From: Armatimonadota bacterium
GTDB lineage: Bacteria; Armatimonadota; Fimbriimonadia; Fimbriimonadales; Fimbriimonadaceae
Reading direction: 5' to 3'
DNA: 64,000 nt
Assembly (NCBI GenBank): GCA_020161505.1
Contig: JAIUNY010000001.1
Location: forward strand, 186,001-250,000
Shown one piece after another: positions 24,297-32,964 of this stretch. Position numbers and translations under genes: made by a program. Within the stretch, counting starts at the first letter, position 1. Every line of letters starts with the position of its first letter. The notes under the pieces are model-generated. The model saw only the letters and a list, made by a program, of their open reading frames with translations. It searched no databases and was not told the DNA's origin.

Positions 24297-25189
24297 TCAC
24301 CAGCGCGTTGCGGAAGCGGGTGGGGGGACTTCGGTGAAAGTGTGATGGTTGAGGTCGGCGACAAGGGTGGGCTCGCCGCCGGGGAAGGAGGTCCAGCGGT
24401 AGAGACATCCATTTTCGGCGAATACAACGCGACCAGCCTTATCCACTTCCATCCAGAAGCTCGCCGGGTTCTCGGAGATCCAGGTGCGCACAACCCGGCC
24501 CTTGCGATTCCAGAGTTCCCAGCGAAGGCTGCGCCCTTCATTCACCCGGCAGATCGTCCCTCTTTTCCAGACCCGAAGAATGACCCCATCGCAACGGATG
24601 ATCGGTGTGCGGCCACGTTTTCCGCGCCACTTGGTTTGAGATTTCCACGTCATCGCGAGGGGCCTTTCCATCTGCTTCGAGATCACCCGCCACCCCTTGT
24701 TGGCCATGATTTGCTCGTACAAGGGCACTTCTGCGACCCACCAGCCGATCCAGGGCACCACGGTGAGCCAGCCTGGAATTGGCTTTTCGGGGGCGGAGAG
24801 CTCGGAGCTCGCCGCAATCCGGAGATGATGATTGGAAGTCCACACGCCGCCGGCCAATTCGTGAATCAGGGGCCCCGTCCAGAGCGTGAGTGCGGTGAAG
24901 TAGGGCGGACGACAGATGACCGTCCATGTCCAAGGATTTCTTGATCGGGGTGCCGCTTCCTGTGGGCTTCTGAATAGTTTGAGCAAAGGGCTACCAGATA
25001 CTTCCCGTCCGGGCTGACATCGCAATTCATCTCATGGACACGCCCGGTGAGCCACTGCCCTGGGGTGATCCTGTCTGTTTTCAGATCCCAGGTCAGCATC
25101 AAAGTATGCCGACTCGGCCCTCGGCGGAGGAGAACAACCGTGTTCGCCTCCTTGGCTAGGATTCCGTAGACGCGGGCGGAAGCTCTCAC
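24297..25189 (-). pseudogene. Frameshifted hypothetical gene of a WD-like (SPDG) family
   Basis: The N-terminal part starts at GTG 25189 (MRASARVYGILAKEANTVVL; CDVSPDGKYLVAL), and the C-terminal part lies in another minus-strand frame that ends at 24297 (TWTVICRPPYFTALTLW, then IRCDGVILRVWKRGTICRV). The two join naturally near 24950-24980, where the reading frame must shift. I recall bacterial proteins in which SPDGxxLL is soon followed by SWTAISRPPYFTALALW, so this is one gene broken by an indel or a base-call error. A TAGACT box lies 6 nt before the start. Function unknown. Confidence 0.7.
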
Positions 25190-25195
25190 GAAAAA

Positions 25196-25201
25196 AGTCT
25201 A
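25196..25201 (-). promoter_or_regulatory. -10 box TAGACT for the 25189 gene
   Basis: Minus-strand TAGACT ends 6 nt before the GTG at 25189, the same hexamer and spacing as at 7579 and 59439. Confidence 0.5.
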
Positions 25202-25271
25202 TCTCTAAAGTGGCTGAGCGCAAAAGGATCCCAGTTCCTGCCTCGACTTTTCCCGATGTACCGCGAAGCAA

Positions 25272-26222
25272 TCAAGGAAAGATGACTTCGGCAATCACCG
25301 GCAGGTGATCGGAGCCGACGTTGCTCCCGACAAACGCGCGTAACGGACGCGCGCCGTGGGTGGTGTAGAGGTGGTCAATGCGGATTGCCGGGAGCGTGGC
25401 GGGGTACGTCCAACCAAGCCCGGTGCCAGTGGCGGAAAAGGCATTTTCGAGTTTCCCGCTGAGCACCCGAGTGAATCCGTGCGCCGGGGGATTGTTGAGG
25501 TCACCGCCGAAAACGGTAGGAGTCGGATCACTCTCAATCACGCTCAGAATCTGCTCCAACTCCTCTTGCTTTGCGGCCCCCGCGCGTCGAAACTGCCCGA
25601 TTCCTCGCGAGAGTTGGGGTGCGGAGAGGTGGGTTGTCACCACACGGAGCGGCCCCTTGGGGGTCTGAGCCGTGGCCCACAGAATCCTGCGCCACGGGCG
25701 ATTCACCAGCCCCGTCGCCCCAGAATCCCGAAGCGGAAATCGCGAGAGAATCGCGTGGCTCTCCTCCTCCACCATTGACCAATCCGCGAAATCCCGGCGT
25801 AAGGCGTCCAGGGGCGCGCCTTTGTTTTCTTGAACGAGCACGATGTCGATCTTCTCGTCGCGGATGAGCTGGCTGAGCTTCGGCAAAGCGCCGGAATCGT
25901 AGTGGACGTTGATCGTCAGCACCTTGATCCCCTTGCCTGGCTGTTCGCGCCCTGGCATGGCGAGCCCCAGATGCAAACCGGCGACAACCATCAAAAGCAG
26001 CGCGATCCACTTCGCGCCGGGCGGGGTTTTCTTTCCTTTCTCACGGGGCGGAATCAGGGCGAGCAAGGCGAGAAACACGAGCGGAATCGACCAAACGAGC
26101 GGGGGAGGCATCGTCATCGCGGTATGGAGAGGGTTCTCCATCGGGAGCCAGCCTGCGCCGAGCGTGAGTCCAGACACAATCAGCCCAGCGAGGAGGATGA
26201 GGGCTCGCGTTCCGGCTTTCAT
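25272..26222 (-). CDS. Endonuclease/exonuclease/phosphatase (EEP) family protein, membrane-anchored
   Basis: 316 residues. Three N-terminal hydrophobic helices (about 5-90) are followed by an EEP domain: KVLTINVH, VLVQEN (metal Glu), LSRFPL, VVTTHLSAP (His), GDLNNPP (Asp/Asn) and a final SDHLPVIAEV. All catalytic signatures are present, so it is likely an active phosphodiesterase or phosphatase facing outward, perhaps on lipids or nucleotides. TATCCT lies 9 nt before the ATG. Confidence 0.87.
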   Translation of the reverse strand: MKAGTRALILLAGLIVSGLTLGAGWLPMENPLHTAMTMPPPLVWSIPLVFLALLALIPPREKGKKTPPGAKWIALLLMVVAGLHLGLAMPGREQPGKGIKVLTINVHYDSGALPKLSQLIRDEKIDIVLVQENKGAPLDALRRDFADWSMVEEESHAILSRFPLRDSGATGLVNRPWRRILWATAQTPKGPLRVVTTHLSAPQLSRGIGQFRRAGAAKQEELEQILSVIESDPTPTVFGGDLNNPPAHGFTRVLSGKLENAFSATGTGLGWTYPATLPAIRIDHLYTTHGARPLRAFVGSNVGSDHLPVIAEVIFP

Positions 26223-26231
26223 GCGACGCAG

Positions 26232-26237
26232 AGGATA
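26232..26237 (-). promoter_or_regulatory. -10 box TATCCT for the EEP gene
   Basis: Minus-strand TATCCT ends 9 nt before the ATG at 26222. Confidence 0.4.
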
Positions 26238-26265
26238 TCACGCCCCCCGCTCGGGCCCGGGAGAA

Positions 26266-27084
26266 TTACTTGATTCCGCTCATCTGAATGCCCCGAACGA
26301 ACCACTTTTGAGCGAGGATGAAGACGAGGATCATCGGCAGGAGAGTGACAACGGCGGCGGCCATCTGCAGCGGCCAGTTGGTGGTTCCGTAGCTGTTTTT
26401 GAAGATCGAGAGGCCTACTTCCAGGGTGCGCATCCTCATCGAATTCGTGGCGAGAAGGGGCCAGAAGAAATCAGTCCAAACCGCGAAGAACGTGAAGGCG
26501 GCGGCGGTGGCGAGAGCCGGTTTGCAGAGGGGCAACACGACACGCCAATAGATCTGCCAGTGAGTTGCGCCGTCCATTTGGGAGGCTTCGTCGAGCTCAA
26601 ACGGAATCCCAAGCATGAACTGACGGAGGAGAAACACATTGAACGCGCTGGATAGCCCGGGAATGATGAGTGCGGCAAACGTGTCGAGCCACCGAAGCTC
26701 GCGCATGAGCAGATAGACGGGAATCTGGGTGACAACCCCGGCGAACATCATCGAGGCGAGGAAAGTGCCAAAGACGGTCGATGCGCCCCGGAATCGCACT
26801 CGGGCGAGGCCGTACGCAGCCATTGAGGTGACCAGAAGTTGCCCCAGCACCACGCAGAGGGTAACAACGAGCGAGTTCACAAGGAATCTGGTGACGGGAA
26901 CCTCTGGGGTGAAGAGAACGAGGGCGTAATTCTTCCACTGCGGATCCTTCGGAATGAGATCTGCGTAGTCGGGGATCGGTGCCTTGGCGGGATGCAGCGA
27001 GACGAGCACCATCCACACAAACGGCGCGAGGAGGAAGATCGCGAGGCTGATCAGTGCCGCCCATGTCAACGTGCGGCGGATCAT
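26266..27084 (-). CDS. Carbohydrate ABC transporter permease (MalG-type)
   Basis: 272 residues and six hydrophobic helices. The EAA loop that docks to the ATPase is EASQMDGATHWQIYWRVVLP. Typical second permease of CUT1 importers. The ATG at 27084 overlaps the previous gene's stop by one base (TGATG). The gene order binding protein - permease - permease indicates one importer, but no ATP-binding subunit is encoded in this cluster. Confidence 0.92.
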   Translation of the reverse strand: MIRRTLTWAALISLAIFLLAPFVWMVLVSLHPAKAPIPDYADLIPKDPQWKNYALVLFTPEVPVTRFLVNSLVVTLCVVLGQLLVTSMAAYGLARVRFRGASTVFGTFLASMMFAGVVTQIPVYLLMRELRWLDTFAALIIPGLSSAFNVFLLRQFMLGIPFELDEASQMDGATHWQIYWRVVLPLCKPALATAAAFTFFAVWTDFFWPLLATNSMRMRTLEVGLSIFKNSYGTTNWPLQMAAAVVTLLPMILVFILAQKWFVRGIQMSGIK

Positions 27085-27956
27085 CAGGCGGCTCCCTCCA
27101 CTTGTTTGTTCATCGCTCGGAAGGGGCCAAAGCTGAGTGCCAGGATGATCACGAACAGCACAAGCGACATCGCACTGGCCTCGCCGATCTGGAATCTCTC
27201 CCAGGCCGCGCTGTAGATGTGATAGCCGACCACATCGGTGGTTCCTTCGGGGCCGCCCTTGGTCATCATATAGACCGGGGTGAAGACCTGCATTGCCGAG
27301 ATCATGGAGGTGACTCCGACGAAGAAGGTCGTCGGAGTGAGCAGCGGCAGGGTGACTTTCCAGAATTGCTGATTCTTGGTTGCCCCATCGAGCTCGGCGG
27401 CTTCGTAGAGCGACTCGGGGATATTGAGGATTCCCGAGACGAAGAGCACCATTCGTGGCCCAAGCGCGACCCAGATACTCATGAACACGAGCGCAGCCAT
27501 CGCCCAACCGGGTGTGCTGAGGAAGTCGGTCTCATTGGGGAGCCCGAACCATCCGAGCACCCCGTTGATCATTCCTTTCTTCGGTAGAAAGATGTAGATC
27601 CAGATCATCGCGATGGCGACTTGGCTGCACACTGCGGGCAGATAGTAGATGGTGCGGAAGATCGTGATGCCTCGAATCTTCTGCGCCACCAGCAAAGCCA
27701 CCGCCAGGGCCAACGCGATACCGAGCGGCACACTGGTGATGGTGTAGAGAGCACTGTTGAGGAGGGCCTTGGCAAACTGTCCGTCCTCCCAGATGCGGGT
27801 GAAGTTCTGAAAGCCTACGAAGCGGGAATCCCCCTTGAGGAGATTCCAGTCGTAGAGCGAGAGAGTCGCGGCATAGAGAATCGGCCCAAGGGCGAAGACG
27901 ACGAGGTGGAGCAGGGCTGGGGCGACGAAGAGCCACCCAACGAGACTTCGCTTCAT
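27084..27956 (-). CDS. Carbohydrate ABC transporter permease (MalF-type)
   Basis: 290 residues and six helices, with the EAA loop EAAELDGATKNQQFWKVTLP. CUT1-family inner-membrane subunit; imports an oligosaccharide together with the permease encoded next. Its start is joined to the binding-protein gene by a four-base ATGA overlap. Confidence 0.92.
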   Translation of the reverse strand: MKRSLVGWLFVAPALLHLVVFALGPILYAATLSLYDWNLLKGDSRFVGFQNFTRIWEDGQFAKALLNSALYTITSVPLGIALALAVALLVAQKIRGITIFRTIYYLPAVCSQVAIAMIWIYIFLPKKGMINGVLGWFGLPNETDFLSTPGWAMAALVFMSIWVALGPRMVLFVSGILNIPESLYEAAELDGATKNQQFWKVTLPLLTPTTFFVGVTSMISAMQVFTPVYMMTKGGPEGTTDVVGYHIYSAAWERFQIGEASAMSLVLFVIILALSFGPFRAMNKQVEGAA

Positions 27957-29242
27957 CGATCCCCCAGCTGCCGATCTACCGCGCGGGCGAAGTCACGAAG
28001 AGATCGAGCGGGGTCACGGCCACTCTTGAGAATGCCGTCCATCATCTTTTGGCCTTCGCTCTCCACGTAGTCGTAGCCTTCTACCTTGGCACCCCAGGGT
28101 TCGCGACCAGACGGGATGATGCGGAGGAACTCTTGCTCTCGGGCGTCGATCGCGCGTTCCGTGGCGATGTCTTTGCGCGCACAGACCCCGATCCCGGTCT
28201 GCTGGATTTTGCGCTGGACTTCTTGGCTGGTGTAGTACTTGATGAACCTCCAGGCGAGATCCGGGTTCTTGCAGTTACGCCCGATGGACCAGCCGCTTTC
28301 GTAGATCACGGTGACGGGTTTCCGTCCGGGCCGGGAGACGGGGAGCGGGGCGATGCCGATCTCATCAAGCTTAACCTTCGGGGCACTGGCCAGCCCGACA
28401 AGGTTCCAGTGACCACTGGTTTCCATGGCGGCGGTGGCGTTGGCGAACGGGGCGGCCCCTTCTGCGGCCATCTGACTGAGCGAGGGGGCGACTTTGTGAA
28501 CCGCGATGAGGTCGCGGAGCCACGAGACGGCATCGATCGTGGCTTGCGAGTCGGCGGTTCCGGTGGCTTTCCCATCCGGGCCGAGGACGTCGCCTTCGTT
28601 GTTCCAAACCCAGGGAAGCCAGCCGGGCATCCAATTGGTGAAGGTGAACCCGTACTGCTCGCCTCTCGTGAGTCTCTTGGCTTTGGCGAGGAACTCGTCC
28701 CAAGTCCAGTTGTCCGACGGATAGGGGACGCCCGCTTCATCGAAGAGTCGCTTGTTGTAGTACACAACAAGCGGCGTGAAGTCGACGGGGATCGCGTAGA
28801 GTTCTTCATCGCGGCGGGCGATGTTCACGACGTTCTCAAAGTAGTCATCCAGGTTGATCCCATCTTCGCCTTCGACGTACGGGGTCAGATCTTTGAGAGC
28901 TCCGTTGTTGATGAAGACCGCCGCGCTACTTGCGTCGAGCCTGATGACGTCGGGCTCCGCCCCGGCGATGAAGCTGAGCAGCACTTTGCGAACATAGTCT
29001 TGCGAGCCCGGGATGTTCTCCAACTGAATCTCGACGCCGGGGTTTTGGCGTTCAAATTCGGCATAGACTTCGCGTTCGATGCGGGCGGCATCGCTGTCAT
29101 CGCCTGCACCTCCCCAGGCGGCGATGCGCAGAACAGTCGTGTTCGGCTGGGCACCCGGTGTGCAGGAGGAGAGGCACAATGCGGCAGCGAAGGCGGAGAA
29201 AACCACCGGAAGAGGAATTCGCTTGGGATTGCCGCGCCTCAT
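27953..29242 (-). CDS. Sugar-binding lipoprotein of an ABC importer
   Basis: 429 residues from ATG 29242 (MRRGNPKR). The lipobox LSSC gives an acylated Cys near residue 27, then a periplasmic-binding domain of the CUT1 type (RIAAWGGAG start; IPVDFTPLVVYYNKRLFDEAG; WRFIKYYTSQEVQRKI). It captures an oligosaccharide for the two permeases. A TAGATT box lies 7 nt upstream, within 43 nt of the divergent GH2 start. Confidence 0.9.
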   Translation of the reverse strand: MRRGNPKRIPLPVVFSAFAAALCLSSCTPGAQPNTTVLRIAAWGGAGDDSDAARIEREVYAEFERQNPGVEIQLENIPGSQDYVRKVLLSFIAGAEPDVIRLDASSAAVFINNGALKDLTPYVEGEDGINLDDYFENVVNIARRDEELYAIPVDFTPLVVYYNKRLFDEAGVPYPSDNWTWDEFLAKAKRLTRGEQYGFTFTNWMPGWLPWVWNNEGDVLGPDGKATGTADSQATIDAVSWLRDLIAVHKVAPSLSQMAAEGAAPFANATAAMETSGHWNLVGLASAPKVKLDEIGIAPLPVSRPGRKPVTVIYESGWSIGRNCKNPDLAWRFIKYYTSQEVQRKIQQTGIGVCARKDIATERAIDAREQEFLRIIPSGREPWGAKVEGYDYVESEGQKMMDGILKSGRDPARSLRDFARAVDRQLGDR

Positions 29243-29249
29243 CAGCCAC

Positions 29250-29255
29250 AATCTA
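29250..29255 (-). promoter_or_regulatory. -10 box TAGATT for the sugar-importer operon
   Basis: Minus-strand TAGATT ends 7 nt before the ATG at 29242. Confidence 0.5.
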
Positions 29256-29270
29256 CCCCGGTTGGTGAGT

Positions 29271-29276
29271 CAGAAT
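29271..29276 (+). promoter_or_regulatory. -10 box CAGAAT for the GH2 gene
   Basis: CAGAAT ends 9 nt before the ATG at 29286. It lies 16 bp from the opposing TAGATT, so the two divergent promoters must overlap. Confidence 0.4.
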
Positions 29277-29285
29277 GAACCTGCG

Positions 29286-31388
29286 ATGACGCTGGATTGG
29301 TCCATGGATTTCGGCGATGGCCCGCGAGCCGTAGAGGTGCCCCACGTGTGGCACGGTTCGATGCCCATGAGCTGGGAAGGGCCGGCCCTGTACTCATGCG
29401 AAGTCGATGTGCCTCCCGGCGGCGGCTGGCTGGTCTTTCATGGCGTGAGCTATCTTGCGGTTGTCCGAATCAATGATGAGGAAGTGCTCCGGCATGAAGG
29501 GATTTGGGATGCCTTTTCGCTGGATCTGCGGGCGTGGGCTGGCTCCAAGATCAACCTTTCGGTGGAGGTTGTGAAGAACGGAGGGCCGAGCTACCCGGTC
29601 AAGGATGTTGCGAGTGGATTCTTGCCCTATGTCTATCACACGTTTGGCGGGATTTTTCGCGAAGTTGAGTGGTCGGCGAGCGAGCCCATCTTGGACGCAG
29701 AAGCACCGCCGAGTCGCATGAGAGTTGAGGAAGATCGGGTTTTTGTGGATGGTCAGCCCTTCTTTGGGCGAGGTGTTCTCACGTGGGGGTGGTATCCCGA
29801 GACCACGAGTCCTCATCCGGATGAGGATACGTTCATCAAGGAGATCGACACGATCCAGCGGATGGGCTTCAATCTGATCAAGTTTTGCCTGTGGCTCCCA
29901 CCACATGGTTATCTTGAGGAGATGAATCGCCGTGGCATGATGGCCTGGATTGAACTGCCAATTTGGCTTCCGAGCAGCGATGCTGCTGCGCTGGAGAGAA
30001 TGAAGCAGGAGTCGCTCCGTATCGTTCGTCAATACCGTCGGCACAGCAACATCCTTGCTTGGACGGCAGGCTGTGAGCTGAGCGAGGGCATTCCGCCGGA
30101 GTGGCGTCGCGATTTGGTCGCGGAAATTCAGGCTCTGACGAGGCATCCTCTGGTGAAGGATAATTCTGGAGGAGCGGAGATGTATGGCGGGCATCCCGCT
30201 GAATTCGGCACGTTCGAGGACTTCCATCCCTACTGCGATCCGATGTTTTATCCGCAGGTGATGGATTCGTTGTCTGCAGGGCCGCGCGAGCGGAAGCCGA
30301 TCTTTTTCGGTGAGTTCAACGACCATGACCTGGTCAGGCCTCTTCATCAATGGGTGGAAGAAACACCTTACTGGGCAAGCGATGACCCAGCCCTGAACGC
30401 TCAGGGAGTGCGATGGCAGTATGACTTTCCAGCTATCGTGGAGCAATGCCGCAGCGGTTCTCTCGGGGATTGGTTGGTCAGCCGCTGGGAAGAACTGATC
30501 GCCACCAGCATCAGCCAAAGCACTTGGATGCGCGAGGAGGCTTTTGATCTTGCTCGAATGGTTCCGGGGTGCGCCGGATGGGTCGTGACCGGCCACCGCC
30601 ACACCCCGATCTCGAGTACGGGGATGGTGGACGACACCGGAGAACCTATCTTCCCCCCAGAAGTCACCAAAAGGTGGACTTCTGACACTCGGCTCATTCT
30701 ATTCCCGCGTCGCACTCCGCCGTGGATAGATGGAGGCAATCGAGTGGGCTGGGAGCCGACGAGAGTGCGCTTCGCAGGCGAATGTCTCTTTCAAGTCGCC
30801 GTACATTCGGTTCATGGGGAGGAGGGATCTCTTGCGTGGGAGATTGGTGGCTTCCGGGGTGTCTGCGATGCAAAGAGTGCTCCCTCCATGCAGCCGACCG
30901 AAGTTGGGAGATTTGTTGTCCATCTGACTCCCGGCGTCCACGATCTTGAGTTGAGATGGGGCCGTGTCGTGCAGCGCCAAGCCATCCATGTGGTGGAAAG
31001 AGGGGGAAGTGCAATACCAGACTTTTTGATCCCGCCAGCAGAGTCTCTGGCGAGACCGTTCTTTCGCGAAAGCTGTCTGGTTTTGGATCACCCCATCTGG
31101 CGTCAATGCGGCTGGGAGCACGCCTGGCCTCTTTGGCGATTGGTTGCCAGCGATACCGCGATGAGCTCCGCTTGGTTGGATTCGGCCTTCCCTGGTTGGG
31201 AACCGATCTTGACTCGGCTTGACACTCGCACGTATGAGCGGGCCCCTCTCGCAGTACGCCATCAAGGCAAAATCATCACCACGCTTCGGCCGCAGGGAGG
31301 TCTCGGCGACCAGCCGATCGGGGTATCCCGAAACCCTGGGGGTCACGCCCTGATCCGGACTCTCAGGGCGCTTCTCGCAGGACCCTAG
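29286..31388 (+). CDS. Glycoside hydrolase family 2-like enzyme
   Basis: 700 residues from ATG 29286. N-terminal sugar-binding domain (about 1-130, LVFHGVSYLAVVRIND), short Ig-like link, then a TIM barrel (about 155-450) with VFVDGQPFFGRGVLTWGWYP and candidate catalytic Glu264 (AWTAGCELSEG, where the usual Asn-Glu is Cys-Glu) and Glu343 (PIFFGEFND). The C-terminal 250 residues are beta-rich and unassigned. No signal peptide is evident, so it may act on sugars brought in by the divergent importer. Beta-galactosidase, mannosidase or glucuronidase activity cannot be told apart here. Confidence 0.75.
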   Translation: MTLDWSMDFGDGPRAVEVPHVWHGSMPMSWEGPALYSCEVDVPPGGGWLVFHGVSYLAVVRINDEEVLRHEGIWDAFSLDLRAWAGSKINLSVEVVKNGGPSYPVKDVASGFLPYVYHTFGGIFREVEWSASEPILDAEAPPSRMRVEEDRVFVDGQPFFGRGVLTWGWYPETTSPHPDEDTFIKEIDTIQRMGFNLIKFCLWLPPHGYLEEMNRRGMMAWIELPIWLPSSDAAALERMKQESLRIVRQYRRHSNILAWTAGCELSEGIPPEWRRDLVAEIQALTRHPLVKDNSGGAEMYGGHPAEFGTFEDFHPYCDPMFYPQVMDSLSAGPRERKPIFFGEFNDHDLVRPLHQWVEETPYWASDDPALNAQGVRWQYDFPAIVEQCRSGSLGDWLVSRWEELIATSISQSTWMREEAFDLARMVPGCAGWVVTGHRHTPISSTGMVDDTGEPIFPPEVTKRWTSDTRLILFPRRTPPWIDGGNRVGWEPTRVRFAGECLFQVAVHSVHGEEGSLAWEIGGFRGVCDAKSAPSMQPTEVGRFVVHLTPGVHDLELRWGRVVQRQAIHVVERGGSAIPDFLIPPAESLARPFFRESCLVLDHPIWRQCGWEHAWPLWRLVASDTAMSSAWLDSAFPGWEPILTRLDTRTYERAPLAVRHQGKIITTLRPQGGLGDQPIGVSRNPGGHALIRTLRALLAGP

Positions 31389-31433
31389 GAACCTGCTTCG
31401 CCCGCTCAACCGTTTACACCTCAGACCTCGCTC

Positions 31434-32879
31434 ATGAAACGTGCTTCGCTGCTCGCTCTCGCCCTCGGATTCGCTGCCGCCTCGCTGGCCGACAGCGCGG
31501 TTCTTGTGGGAATCGATACCTATCCATTTCTTCCCGGAGCCAAGCTTTCGGCATGCGAAAACGATGTCGATCTCATGCGCGGAATCCTGAGCCGGCGTGG
31601 GTTCAGCAGCTTTGTGGCGATGAAGTCGATGGACGCGAGCAAAGAGAACATCCTCGCTGCGGTCGATCGAGCGATCCGCAAGGCGATGCCGGGGGAAAGG
31701 GTGGTTTACTACCATTCCGGACACGGATCGCAGGCCCAAGATGGCAAGAGCACCCTGCTCACCGCGAGCAGTAAAGGCAATTTCGAGGGCGATATCACCA
31801 GTGAGGAGCTTGCGGCGCGCATTGAGGAAGCCCGAAAGAAGCAGGTCAATTTCACCCTCATCATAGATGCGTGCCACAGCGAAGGGGTGGCGAGCAAGAG
31901 CAGTCGCCCGATCACCGCGAGCATGGAGCGAAAGGTCTTCATCCGCCCAGGGGCCGAACTCAAGTTGGCGGATGACAACTTCATTGGCGAACGGGGAGCC
32001 CGCGTGGTGCGTCGAAACCCGGTCGCTACTCAGACTCCGGAAACGAATCTCGATGCCATCGTCGGCTTCGGGATGGTGAATCAGTACGTTTCCTCGCGAG
32101 CCGACGAGGTCTCGTGGGCCACCGATTTCCCAGAAGGAAAGCATAGCGTTTTCACCTACTTTCTGAGCAAAGTGATGGGGATTGACTGGGCTCAAACGAC
32201 GGTGGAAGTCAACAAATCGGTGATGCGCTGGAGCCAAGATGAGCAGCATCCGGTTTTTGTCGGGGTAGGCGGGCAGCTTTTCACCAAAGGGTTAGTTGCC
32301 GAGAAGTCGGTGGTCGAGCGAATCAATGTGCCTGATTTCGGATCCCTGTTGGCTCTCGATCGAGTTGACCGCGACGCCTTGACCCTGAGCGCGACGGTGA
32401 GCGACCCTGAGCTCCAGAAGGAGTTTCCCTTTTCGCCCGAGACACCGATCCGAACTCTTGGTCATCCCAAAGGAGGTGTGCAGGTTCGGCTGGAGGTGAG
32501 TGCGAAGAAGTCCGGTTGGCTGTTCGTCTTTGATCGCGATATGAGCAACGCTCTTCAACTGATGGGCGAAACCGGGTCGGTGAGCAAGACCGCGGATCTC
32601 CTGAAGTTCGCGCGGATTTCGGCGGGTCAGGTCAAGAGCTTCCCGGAGGATCGCGATTCGGCATATGAGTTTGATCTTGCTGGACCCGAGCACATCAAGG
32701 CGATTCTCATCACCGATGAGTCGGTGGCCACCAAAGTCGCCGAGATGCTCCTTGCCGCGAAAGTTCTGGAAGGCGTGACCCTCACGGACTTTCTCAGTCA
32801 GTCGAGGCTTGGGATCGAGAAAGCGGACGCCAGCCGATTCGCCACTGATGACCTGCGATTCAACGTCGTCAAGAACTGA
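31434..32879 (+). CDS. Secreted caspase-family (C14) protease with C-terminal DUF4384-like domain
   Basis: 481 residues. A signal peptide (1-19) is followed by a metacaspase-like domain: VLVGIDTYPFLPGAKLSACENDV, then catalytic His97 in HSGHG and Cys147 in IIDACHSEG. The C-terminal part (about 330-470, LEVSAKKSGWLFVFDRD, then FPEDRDSAYEF) resembles DUF4384, which often follows caspase domains in bacteria. Unlike the WD40 protein at 20116-23034 its dyad is intact. Periplasmic or secreted; substrates unknown. A strong hairpin terminator follows. Confidence 0.88.
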   Translation: MKRASLLALALGFAAASLADSAVLVGIDTYPFLPGAKLSACENDVDLMRGILSRRGFSSFVAMKSMDASKENILAAVDRAIRKAMPGERVVYYHSGHGSQAQDGKSTLLTASSKGNFEGDITSEELAARIEEARKKQVNFTLIIDACHSEGVASKSSRPITASMERKVFIRPGAELKLADDNFIGERGARVVRRNPVATQTPETNLDAIVGFGMVNQYVSSRADEVSWATDFPEGKHSVFTYFLSKVMGIDWAQTTVEVNKSVMRWSQDEQHPVFVGVGGQLFTKGLVAEKSVVERINVPDFGSLLALDRVDRDALTLSATVSDPELQKEFPFSPETPIRTLGHPKGGVQVRLEVSAKKSGWLFVFDRDMSNALQLMGETGSVSKTADLLKFARISAGQVKSFPEDRDSAYEFDLAGPEHIKAILITDESVATKVAEMLLAAKVLEGVTLTDFLSQSRLGIEKADASRFATDDLRFNVVKN

Positions 32880-32903
32880 CTGTTGGGTTCACAAGCCACT
32901 CAT

Positions 32904-32950
32904 AGAAAAGCAAGGCCGCGAAGAAAATGTCCTCGCGGCCTTGCTTTTCT
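32904..32950. terminator. Bidirectional terminator (18-bp perfect stem)
   Basis: AGAAAAGCAAGGCCGCGA (32904-32921) pairs perfectly with its complement at 32933-32950 around an 11-nt loop. A-rich and T-rich ends occur within the stem. It separates the convergent caspase and DUF1501 genes. Confidence 0.9.
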
Positions 32951-32964
32951 CAAGGGAGCGGAGC

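Noticed and set aside
28049-29278. 409-codon plus-strand open frame
   Set aside because: Antisense to the sugar-binding lipoprotein gene; Gly/Val/Asp-rich shadow.
30699-32249. 516-codon minus-strand open frame
   Set aside because: Antisense to the GH2 and caspase genes, which carry clear catalytic motifs; its translation is low-complexity.
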